Position numbers and translations under genes: made by a program. From contig JALHMF010000006.1 of assembly GCA_022844205.1 (NCBI GenBank), forward strand, positions 69,501-133,500: a stretch of 64,000 nt of DNA, given 5' to 3'. Origin of the DNA: Xanthobacteraceae bacterium. Lineage in GTDB: Bacteria; Pseudomonadota; Alphaproteobacteria; Rhizobiales; Xanthobacteraceae. This document shows, piece after piece, positions 52,511 through 59,240 of the stretch (positions are counted from its first letter, which is position 1; every line of letters starts with the position of its first letter). The notes beneath the pieces are model-generated. The model had not been told where the DNA came from and searched no databases. It saw only the letters and a program-made list of their open reading frames with translations.

Positions 52511-54136
52511 GTGGCCAGTGCGTATGACATCGACCTCGATAAGAACCCGGCCAACTTCCAGCCGCTGACGCCGCTCACGTTTCTGGAGCGCGCGGCTTCC
52601 GTCTTCCCCGCTCATCCGGCGATTGTTCACGGCGGGCGCACGACCAGCTATCGCGATTTCTACGCGCGGGCGCGCAGGCTTGGCTCTGCGCTGGCGAAGC
52701 ACGGCATTTCGCGCGGGGACACGGTGGCCGCGATGCTCGCCAACACGCCGGCGATGCTGAAGGCGCATTACGGGGTGCCGATGACCGGCGGCGTCCTGAA
52801 CACGCTCAACACGCGCCTCGACGCGCCGATCATCGCTTTCTGCCTCGATCACGGCGAAGCGAAAGTGGTGATCACCGACCGGGAATTTTCCAAAACGATG
52901 AAGGCAGCCCTTGCGCTCTGCAGGACGAAGCCGCTCGTAATCGATTATGACGACCCGGAATTCACGGGCGAAGGCGAGCGCATCGGCTCTATTGAATACG
53001 AGGATTTCATCGCGCAGGGCGATCCGGCGTTCGCATGGAAAATGCCGGACGACGAATGGGATGCGATCTCGCTGAACTACACATCGGGCACCACCGGCGA
53101 CCCGAAAGGCGTGGTCTATCACCATCGCGGTGCGGCGCTGCTTGCCATCGGCAACATCGTCACCTGCGGCATGCGGAAGAATCCGGTCTATCTCTGGACG
53201 CTGCCGATGTTTCATTGCAACGGCTGGTGCTTCCCTTGGTCGATCTCCGCTGTCACCGGCACCCATGTCTGCCTGCGGCAGGTGCGGGCCAAGCAGATGT
53301 TCGATCTCATTTTGAAGCACGGCGTCACGCATCTTTGCGGCGCGCCCATCGTGATGGCGACGCTCCTGAACGCGCCGGACAACGAGAAGAAGCCGCTTCC
53401 GCATGTGGTGGAGTTTTTCACCGCCGCCGCGCCGCCGCCCGAGGCGGTGCTGGCGGCGATGAAGAATGCCGGCTTCAACGTCACGCATCTTTACGGCCTG
53501 ACCGAAACCTATGGGCCTGCGGTCGTGAACGACTGGCATTCGGCGTGGGATTTGCTGCCGTCCGGCGAGCAGGCGGTTCATAAGGCAAGACAAGGCGTGC
53601 GCTACGTGCCGCTGGAGGCGCTCGACGTCATTGACCCGCAAACGATGCAGCCGGTGCCGCGCGACGGCGAGACGCTGGGCGAAGTGATGTTCCGCGGCAA
53701 TGTCGTGATGAAAGGTTATCTGAAAAATCCGAAAGCCACGCAGCGGGCATTTGAAGGCGGCTGGTTTCATTCCGGCGATCTCGGCGTCGTTCATCCCGAT
53801 GGCTACGTCCAGCTCAAGGACCGCTCCAAGGACATCATCATTTCGGGCGGCGAGAATATTTCGTCCATCGAAGTGGAAGATGCGCTTTACAAGCACCCCG
53901 CCGTCGCGGTCGCAGCCGTTGTCGCGCGGCCGGACGACAAATGGGGGGAGACGCCTTGCGCGTTCATCGAACTGCGCCCCGGAAAATCGGCGACGCCGGA
54001 CGAAATCATCGAGCACTGCCGCAAGAATCTCGCGCGCTTCAAATGCCCGCGGCATGTGGTGTTTACGGAACTGCCGAAGACCTCGACCGGCAAGATTCAG
54101 AAATTTAAATTGCGCGAGATGGCGAAGGGGATTTGA
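52511..54136 (+). CDS. Medium/long-chain acyl-CoA synthetase
   Basis: 541 residues from GTG 52511 (GGGGGAGGG upstream). An AMP-forming ligase: NYTSGTTGDPKGVVYHHRGA near residue 190, TLPMFHCNGWCFPWS, YGLTETYGPAVV, GWFHSGDLGVVHPDGYVQLKDR, KDIIISGGENISSIEVE, and the catalytic lysine in TSTGKIQKF near the end. It is similar to AlkK/DmdB-like ligases that activate fatty acids or methylmercaptopropionate. The exact chain length is not readable from sequence. No beta-oxidation genes adjoin it. Confidence 0.9.
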   Translation: MASAYDIDLDKNPANFQPLTPLTFLERAASVFPAHPAIVHGGRTTSYRDFYARARRLGSALAKHGISRGDTVAAMLANTPAMLKAHYGVPMTGGVLNTLNTRLDAPIIAFCLDHGEAKVVITDREFSKTMKAALALCRTKPLVIDYDDPEFTGEGERIGSIEYEDFIAQGDPAFAWKMPDDEWDAISLNYTSGTTGDPKGVVYHHRGAALLAIGNIVTCGMRKNPVYLWTLPMFHCNGWCFPWSISAVTGTHVCLRQVRAKQMFDLILKHGVTHLCGAPIVMATLLNAPDNEKKPLPHVVEFFTAAAPPPEAVLAAMKNAGFNVTHLYGLTETYGPAVVNDWHSAWDLLPSGEQAVHKARQGVRYVPLEALDVIDPQTMQPVPRDGETLGEVMFRGNVVMKGYLKNPKATQRAFEGGWFHSGDLGVVHPDGYVQLKDRSKDIIISGGENISSIEVEDALYKHPAVAVAAVVARPDDKWGETPCAFIELRPGKSATPDEIIEHCRKNLARFKCPRHVVFTELPKTSTGKIQKFKLREMAKGI

Positions 54137-54200
54137 CGGACGAAGCGTTCAAACTTTTATCCGACGCAGGTTCTTTGCGATCAATGAAAAATAAAATCGC

Positions 54201-54374
54201 CGTGGCCCGGACATAGGCGAGTGAAGCGACGCCGTCCTTCGGACGGTTATGTCCGGTCATCCACGTCTTCCTTGTCATCGTCCGCGAAAGCGGACGCTCC
54301 AGTAATCATGGAGAACGGGTTTACTGGATCGCCCGGCAAGCTTGCGCAGCCTGCCTAAAGTTCGCTGCGATGAC
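54201..54374. repeat. Two adjacent inverted repeats
   Basis: First (54201-54265): outer CGTGG/CCACG and CCGGACATA/TATGTCCGG. Second (54274-54374): GTCATCGTCC at one end and GCGATGAC at the other, with an inner CCAGTAA/TTACTGG. Both follow the stop of the acyl-CoA ligase gene. Confidence 0.6.
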
Positions 54375-54670
54375 AAAAATACGGCTATTCGCATTTGCTG
54401 AATCGAAAGCGGCGTATTCGCGCTAAGTTCGCATAACCTTATCCCCTCCCTCCGCAGGCATTTTAAAATCCACCCGTCTCGATCCAGATAAGGGGCGCAT
54501 GCGCAGCGTTCTCATGTGCGGATCGGGAGCGGTGGCCTTGCCGCGCGACGTAACGCATCGCGCAGCATTGCGGCCCAAGCCGTTCGTGCCCGCTGCAACG
54601 ACCTTGCAGCACAGGCATCCGGGTCTGGCGCTTCCCGTGGGCCCAACCACGGTCGCGCCGGTGTGGTGCC

Positions 54671-54862
54671 GGCAGCGGTGGATAGAGCAGGGGTCCGTTC
54701 GTAGCGGATTCGGTTAGTCCACCGGGGTTCGGACGGAGCAAGCCTAGAAACACCGCGTGCGGGACGCCGGAAGCAATCCGGCACCTGCGGTGAAGACCTC
54801 CTGTGTGTTTCTTTCACTCACACACAGGGCCGTGGGGATCGGATTTCCCCGGCGTCCCGCGC
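54671..54862 (+). ncRNA. Candidate structured RNA or palindromic element (multibranch fold)
   Basis: An 11-bp closing stem GCGGGACGCCG (54759-54769) with CGGCGTCCCGC (54850-54860), extendable by two pairs. It encloses hairpins CACC-TGC-GGTG (54782-54792), CTGTGTGT/ACACACAG (54801-54827) and GGGA/TCCC (about 54835-54849). The 5' flank (54690-54740) has further complementary pieces such as GGTCCG/CGGATT and CCGGGGTTCGG. No protein frame fits. Similar sequence is, by recall, present in other Bradyrhizobiaceae genomes. The coding strand of the element is not settled. Confidence 0.45.
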
Positions 54863-54928
54863 CGCCCGTTTTGGCGGCGAGACTGACGACGACCCGGGCG
54901 TAAAACGCGTCGCGGGAATATTCTCGCT

Positions 54929-55055
54929 TGTCATTCCGGGGCGCGGAGAGCGAAGCAAGCCGCGAGCCCGGAATCCATAACCTCCGAGCAAAATAATGGA
55001 CACTGGGGTTATGGATTCCGGACTGCCTCGCTTCGCTCCGGCATCCGGAATGACA
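54929..55055. repeat. Long inverted repeat (TGTCATTCCGG...CCGGAATGACA)
   Basis: Outer arms TGTCATTCCGG/CCGGAATGACA, inner arms CCGGAATCCATAACC/GGTTATGGATTCCGG, with GAGCGAAGC/GCTTCGCTC between. Looks like one fold of about 50 bp per side. No transposase or target-site duplication is seen. Confidence 0.8.
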
Positions 55056-55584
55056 GATGCTGTTTGACATGCAACCACGAATGGACGTTCCCCGGACCCG
55101 CTGGCGCAGCCCGCCGAGCCGGGGGCCAGAACGGCAAGCGCATGCGATTCCTGGATCCCGGCTCGCACTCGCAGGCTTCGCCGTTCGCTTGGCCGGGACA
55201 CGTGAGCGGCGAGAAAATCTCCGCGCGGAATGCTGCCGTTAAAAACTGAATCAATCGCGCTTCAAGCGTTGTCGCATGCCGGAAGCAGAATGTGACTCAG
55301 GATAACAAATCGGCCGTTCAGGTGTTGGCTGCAAATTTTCTGTGCAACTGCGATGTAAATTTTTTGAAACTTTTACAGTTTCTACAGAGCGCGGATGTCT
55401 TGACCCTGCCACAAAAAAATCGTTTCTACGCGCCGCAAACCAGTTTTTGGCGATCACTTGCGATCAAGCTCCCTGATCCGGGTGCCACGCTTTGCTGAAA
55501 TCCAAGAACAGGATTGTGTGAGCCGTGCGATGGTCGCGCGGATGAGAAACGCACTTCGATGAAGTGTGCGAAAGGGAAGACTCG

Positions 55585-55791
55585 ATGGCTACCGGTACCG
55601 TGAAGTGGTTCAACGCCCAAAAGGGTTTCGGCTTCATCCAGCCCGCCGACGGCGGCAAGGATGTGTTCGTCCATATCAGCGCGGTAGAACGCGCCGGCAT
55701 GTACACCCTGAATGAAGGTCAGAAGGTGAATTTCGAAATCACCACCGAGCGGGGCAAGACCGCGGCGACCAATCTGTCGGCGGCTTCGTAA
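55585..55791 (+). CDS. cspA: Cold shock domain protein
   Basis: A 68-residue single OB-fold protein. RNP1 is KGFGFIQP and RNP2 is DVFVHISAV, both intact; it starts [12 protein letters not shown], the family norm. It binds single-stranded nucleic acid and melts mRNA structure. The ATG at 55585 has AAAGGGAAG upstream. The 250 bp before it is AT-richer and gene-free, consistent with a long untranslated leader as in other cold shock mRNAs, although no promoter was fixed. A terminator follows 23 bp downstream. Confidence 0.95.
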   Translation: MATGTVKWFNAQKGFGFIQPADGGKDVFVHISAVERAGMYTLNEGQKVNFEITTERGKTAATNLSAAS

Positions 55792-55813
55792 TCCTGGCCG
55801 AGATCAGAAAGGG

Positions 55814-55841
55814 AAAAGCCCGGCGCGAGCCGGGCTTTTTT
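55814..55841 (+). terminator. Rho-independent terminator of cspA
   Basis: Seven-bp stem GCCCGGC-GCGA-GCCGGGC with AAAA before and TTTTTT after, 23 bp beyond the cspA stop. Confidence 0.92.
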
Positions 55842-55951
55842 ATGAAATGGCGAGTGTGTCCTGTCTCGGCTTGTATTTCTGATTGTAGACCAGCCAGAAG
55901 CTGCCGAGGTGACGTTTTCCGCCGGGCCTCGTCGAATTAAGGCAATCGCGT

Positions 55952-56227
55952 TCACGGGCGCTGGTTCTGAAAAATCAGCATGCCGGCGCCGAGACCGCAG
56001 AAGCTCATCGACTGATAGGCTTGGGCGGCCGTCAGTTCGCGATTCAGCCGAAGCGTGGCCCAGATCGGTCCGAAGGCTGCGCCGAAAATGCAGTAACCGA
56101 AAGCCGGGAAACCGGTGCCGGCTCCAGCACTACCCGCTGCGGGCGCAGCCAGCTTTGCCGAAGCCTGCATCCCTGAAACCAATGAAAGCGCTCCTGCCAG
56201 CAACGCGCCGATCACAAACTTACGCAT
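55952..56227 (-). CDS. Small exported protein of unknown function
   Basis: 91 residues from ATG 56227, with GGAGAG just upstream. Signal peptide RKFVIGALLAGALSLVSG...ASA, then a Gly/Ala-rich stretch and FPAFGYCIFGAAFGPIWATL with LTAAQAYQSMSFCGLGAGMLI. The mature part is hydrophobic with two cysteines; it could be a small membrane or outer-surface protein. The longer frame upstream (to 56329) is not protein-like. I recognise no family. Confidence 0.6.
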   Translation of the reverse strand: MRKFVIGALLAGALSLVSGMQASAKLAAPAAGSAGAGTGFPAFGYCIFGAAFGPIWATLRLNRELTAAQAYQSMSFCGLGAGMLIFQNQRP

Positions 56228-56507
56228 GTAACTCTCCATACTCAGCGAACCGTTCGTTCGGACGGAGTTGCGACATGCGTGCTCGCCAAACGTGGCGCGG
56301 ACGCTAGGTTCCGCGGCAGGGATGAACAATCGAAATACGGGGATTCGAATAGCGTTTGAGGGATAAACCCTAACGGGTGAGGTTAACCGCCAACAACTGT
56401 AAATGTTTTCCGCGCCGAATGCGGCGCGGACATAAAAATTTTGCGAAACGGAAAATAGTGAACGCCGAAACGAAACCGCCGGTCGCGAGGACCAGCGGTC
56501 TCATGTC

Positions 56508-56693
56508 TCAGTGAACGGTGGCTACATTGTCGTGGCGAAGCCGCTCGATCTCGTCCTTCAGAAGCAGCTTGCGCCTTTTCAGTTCGGTGAGCCGCAACTG
56601 ATCGGCTCCCGGATGGGCAAGTTCTTCCTCGATCTCACGCTCCAATGCCTGATGCTGCTGCTCGAGGCTGGCCAGGGACACTTGAAGGGACAT
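56508..56693 (-). CDS. DUF465/YdcH-like small helical protein
   Basis: 61 residues, a helical hairpin: LASLEQQHQALEREIEEELAHP then ADQLRLTELKRRKLLLKDEIERLRHD, the YdcH pattern with its KRRKLLLKDEI core. Function unknown. The start is ATG 56693. A second protein of the same family is encoded 217 bp away on the opposite strand (56910-57116), so the window has a divergent YdcH pair. Confidence 0.87.
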   Translation of the reverse strand: MSLQVSLASLEQQHQALEREIEEELAHPGADQLRLTELKRRKLLLKDEIERLRHDNVATVH

Positions 56694-56909
56694 GGAAATA
56701 TCTCTCCCTTGTTAGGGTTCGATGCATGGAGTGTGACACGCTGATCCGGGGCTGTCGATTGGAGATGCGCATAGGGTTGCAAGTATCCACCGGACAAAAC
56801 GAATATTTGTTCCAGATCGGTCAGCGATTCTGACTTGCTTGCAGCAGGGCCTGCCGGGCGCGATACTTCGCCCTCGCGGTCCCCATGGGTCGGTTCTGCG
56901 GCGGCGGGC

Positions 56910-57116
56910 ATGAACGCAGAGGAAGAACGAGAATTACGCGCAGAACTGGAGCGCCTCAAGCAGGAGCACCGGGATCTGGATGCCGCGATCGATGCGCTGC
57001 TTGGAAACTCCGGCTACGACCGGTTGCAGGTGCAGCGGCTGAAAAAGCGGAAGCTGCAGCTCCGCGATCGCGTCAGCGAGATCGAGGACACGCTGTTTCC
57101 CGATATTATCGCGTGA
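56910..57116 (+). CDS. DUF465/YdcH-like small helical protein
   Basis: 68 residues: NAEEERELRAELERLKQEHRDLDAAIDALL then GYDRLQVQRLKKRKLQLRDRVSEIED. The KKRKLQLRDRV core aligns with KRRKLLLKDEI of the divergent paralogue at 56508-56693. The start is ATG 56910; the frame is open further upstream but Pro/Ser-rich there. It ends 15 bp before the convergent peroxiredoxin gene. Function unknown. Confidence 0.87.
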   Translation: MNAEEERELRAELERLKQEHRDLDAAIDALLGNSGYDRLQVQRLKKRKLQLRDRVSEIEDTLFPDIIA

Positions 57117-57131
57117 GCGGAATTGAACACT

Positions 57132-57617
57132 TCAAAGCAGCTTGATCATATTATCGGCGCTGGAGACTTCCGCCTTGCCGGTTTCGGCTTCCACGTTCAG
57201 GGCCTTCACGACGCCGTCCTCGACCAGCATCGAATAGCGCTTGGAGCGGATGCCGCCCATGCCGCGCTCGGTAGCGTCGTAATGCAGTCCAACCTCACGG
57301 GCGAATTCCGCATTGCCATCGGCGAGGAACACAATCTTGTCGCTCGCTCCGGTTGATTTCGCCCAGGCATTGATCACGAAGTGGTCGTTGATCGTGGTGA
57401 CGGCGATCGTATCGACGTTCTTGGCGTGGATGGCGTCCGCCTGTGCGATGAAGCCGGGCAGATGATTCATGCTGCAAGTCGGCGTGAAGGCGCCCGGCAT
57501 GCCGATCAGGATCACGCGCTTGCCGTTGAATATTTCTCCGGTCTTGCGCGGCTTGGGGCCATCCGCCGTCATCACGCGAAACGTCGCTTCGGGAAGTTTG
57601 TCGCCGACCTTGATCAT
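57132..57617 (-). CDS. Peroxiredoxin, Prx5/AhpE-like (redoxin) family
   Basis: 161 residues. The peroxidatic cysteine is in GMPGAFTPTCSMNHLPGF, the Prx5 signature. There is no second cysteine, so it should work as a 1-Cys enzyme reduced by an external thiol such as glutathione or glutaredoxin. MIKVGDKLPEATFRV starts the chain at ATG 57617; DHFVINAWAKSTGA and MGGIRSKRYSMLVEDGVV are typical of the bacterial Prx5 group. It removes hydrogen peroxide and alkyl hydroperoxides in the cytoplasm. Confidence 0.93.
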   Translation of the reverse strand: MIKVGDKLPEATFRVMTADGPKPRKTGEIFNGKRVILIGMPGAFTPTCSMNHLPGFIAQADAIHAKNVDTIAVTTINDHFVINAWAKSTGASDKIVFLADGNAEFAREVGLHYDATERGMGGIRSKRYSMLVEDGVVKALNVEAETGKAEVSSADNMIKLL

Positions 57618-57700
57618 CCTTCGCTCCTGGCACCGCTCTTGCAGCGCTGAAAATTCAGCCGGCAACGTACCGGCTGCGGCATCCTATGTCGTTTGTTGCG

Positions 57701-58510
57701 CTAGTCGAGAGGGGCCTCGACTTCCAGCGATTTGCCCCCCGCATAGACGGTCAGGCGGATTTTGGCGGGGATCGGGCCTGCTCCGGGCGGCGCTCCGTCG
57801 AGCGGAATCGCATAGCGCGTGAGATTGCCCTCTTTCGCCAGCTTCTCCGGCAGCGGCAAAGCCCAGTTGTCGGTCGGTCCCTCGGCAAAGAGATCGTAGT
57901 CTTGCTCATGCTCCGGCGTGTATATTTCCACCAGCACGCGCGGTTTTGCGCCGCGTTCCAGTTTCACCGAGTAAACGGAAAGGGGCTTCACCTCCCCGAG
58001 CACATCCGGTACGGGGATCGAAGCCTTCGCCTGTTCAATCAGTTCCGAGGTTTTTTTTGCGATCGGCACGTCCAGCGAGAATACGGCCTCCGCAGGAATG
58101 CAGATTTTCTCGCAAACGGCGAACTCGAACTTCAGGCTTAGCCTGACCGGTTTCTTTGGATCGATTGCCTTCAGTTCAACTGGAAAGACCACGCGGTTTT
58201 CGTAACCGATCACCTGTCCGCCCGCTTCCCTGAAGCGGCGCGGGACGGGATATTCTACTTTTGTGGCGGCCAGATTGTCGGAACCCGTCCAGTCGAAACG
58301 CGGCGGCACGCCGGCATCGCCCGGATAGCGCCAGTAGGTGTGCCATTTCGGCGCCAGCCGGATTTCCACCGCGGCGCGCGTTACGTCCGCGTGCAATCTC
58401 ACCTGCGCCTTGCCGGTATCGATCCATTGGGTTTCCGCCGCGCGCGCGAGTGCGGCCGCGCCGAGCGCACAAACAATTGTGGCAACCGGAAACCAAAATG
58501 CCTTCATCAT
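57701..58510 (-). CDS. Exported DsbD N-terminal-like (DsbD-alpha) protein
   Basis: 269 residues. A signal peptide (FWFPVATIVCALGAAALARA) is followed by an immunoglobulin-like fold of the DsbD N-terminal type: APKWHTYWRYPGDAGVPPRFDW, VEYPVPRRF, and FEFAVCEKICIPAEAVFSLDVP with its Cys-x-x-x-Cys pair. In DsbD this domain passes electrons to periplasmic partners; here the membrane and thioredoxin parts are missing, so it resembles the free-standing proteins of alphaproteobacteria. The start is ATG 58510 or 58507. Confidence 0.87.
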   Translation of the reverse strand: MMKAFWFPVATIVCALGAAALARAAETQWIDTGKAQVRLHADVTRAAVEIRLAPKWHTYWRYPGDAGVPPRFDWTGSDNLAATKVEYPVPRRFREAGGQVIGYENRVVFPVELKAIDPKKPVRLSLKFEFAVCEKICIPAEAVFSLDVPIAKKTSELIEQAKASIPVPDVLGEVKPLSVYSVKLERGAKPRVLVEIYTPEHEQDYDLFAEGPTDNWALPLPEKLAKEGNLTRYAIPLDGAPPGAGPIPAKIRLTVYAGGKSLEVEAPLD

Positions 58511-58617
58511 CGTTCTACTAAGCTTGGCCAACGTCAGGGCAAAATGCACGTTCGCGTGATGTAATCTGTGGCTAATGGAAATCTTGAAACATGCCGGGGC
58601 TCGGATATTCTAGGGAC

Positions 58618-59235
58618 ATGAAAATCGCCGGCACACGGAACGATGCCGCCAAACGCGCCGGTTATCTCGATGGGCAGGTTCTCATCGCGATGCCGACGAT
58701 GAAGGACGACCGCTTCACGCGTTCCGTGATCTATCTCTGTGCGCATTCCGACGAAGGGGCGATGGGCATTGTGGTGAACCAGCCGGCAGCCAACATCAAT
58801 TTCCTCAACCTGCTCGTGCAGCTCGAAGTGATCCCGGATGAAAACCAGATCAAGCTGCCCGAACACGCCGATGCGATGCGCGTGCTGAAGGGCGGCCCGG
58901 TTGAGACCGGCCGCGGCTTCGTGCTGCATAGCGCCGATTTTTTCATCGAGAATTCGACGCTCTCCATCGATAACGGAATTTGCCTCACCGCCACGCTCGA
59001 TATTCTGAAAGCCATCGCGAACGGTGAGGGTCCGTCGAGCGCGGTGCTGGCACTGGGGTATGCCGGATGGGGACCGGGCCAGCTCGAAAGCGAAATCCAG
59101 GCCAACGGCTGGCTAAGCTGCGACGCCGACTCGGAATTGATTTTTGGCGCCGATATCGAGCGCAAATACGAGCAGGCGATGCGGAAGATCGGTATTGACC
59201 CGGGCATGCTTTCGCCTGAAGCGGGGCACGCCTGA
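58618..59235 (+). CDS. YqgE/AlgH family protein (UPF0301)
   Basis: 205 residues. Features of the family: [56 protein letters not shown], and [17 protein letters not shown] with [15 protein letters not shown]. The function is not defined; AlgH influenced alginate expression in Pseudomonas. Cytoplasmic. The ATG at 58618 is preceded by a weak ribosome site. It is convergent with the large membrane EAL gene, 5 bp from its stop. Confidence 0.94.
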   Translation: MKIAGTRNDAAKRAGYLDGQVLIAMPTMKDDRFTRSVIYLCAHSDEGAMGIVVNQPAANINFLNLLVQLEVIPDENQIKLPEHADAMRVLKGGPVETGRGFVLHSADFFIENSTLSIDNGICLTATLDILKAIANGEGPSSAVLALGYAGWGPGQLESEIQANGWLSCDADSELIFGADIERKYEQAMRKIGIDPGMLSPEAGHA

Positions 59236-59240
59236 AGCGA

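Larger units (their letters stand above)
54137..55584. other. 1.4-kb gene-free region with repeats and a folded element
   Basis: Between the acyl-CoA ligase and cspA there is no gene I can support. The small frames on both strands are Arg/Pro/Ala-rich and lack ribosome sites. It holds inverted repeats (54201-54374), a strongly folded element (54671-54862), a long inverted repeat (54929-55055), a degraded CCCGGCTCGC-type repeat (55083-55205), and from about 55290 an AT-richer leader of cspA. Confidence 0.6.

Noticed and set aside
54423-54817. Small open frames on both strands in the 54.4-54.8 kb region
   Set aside because: Arg/Pro/Ala-rich, mutually overlapping on both strands and lying on a folded element; better explained as structure than coding.
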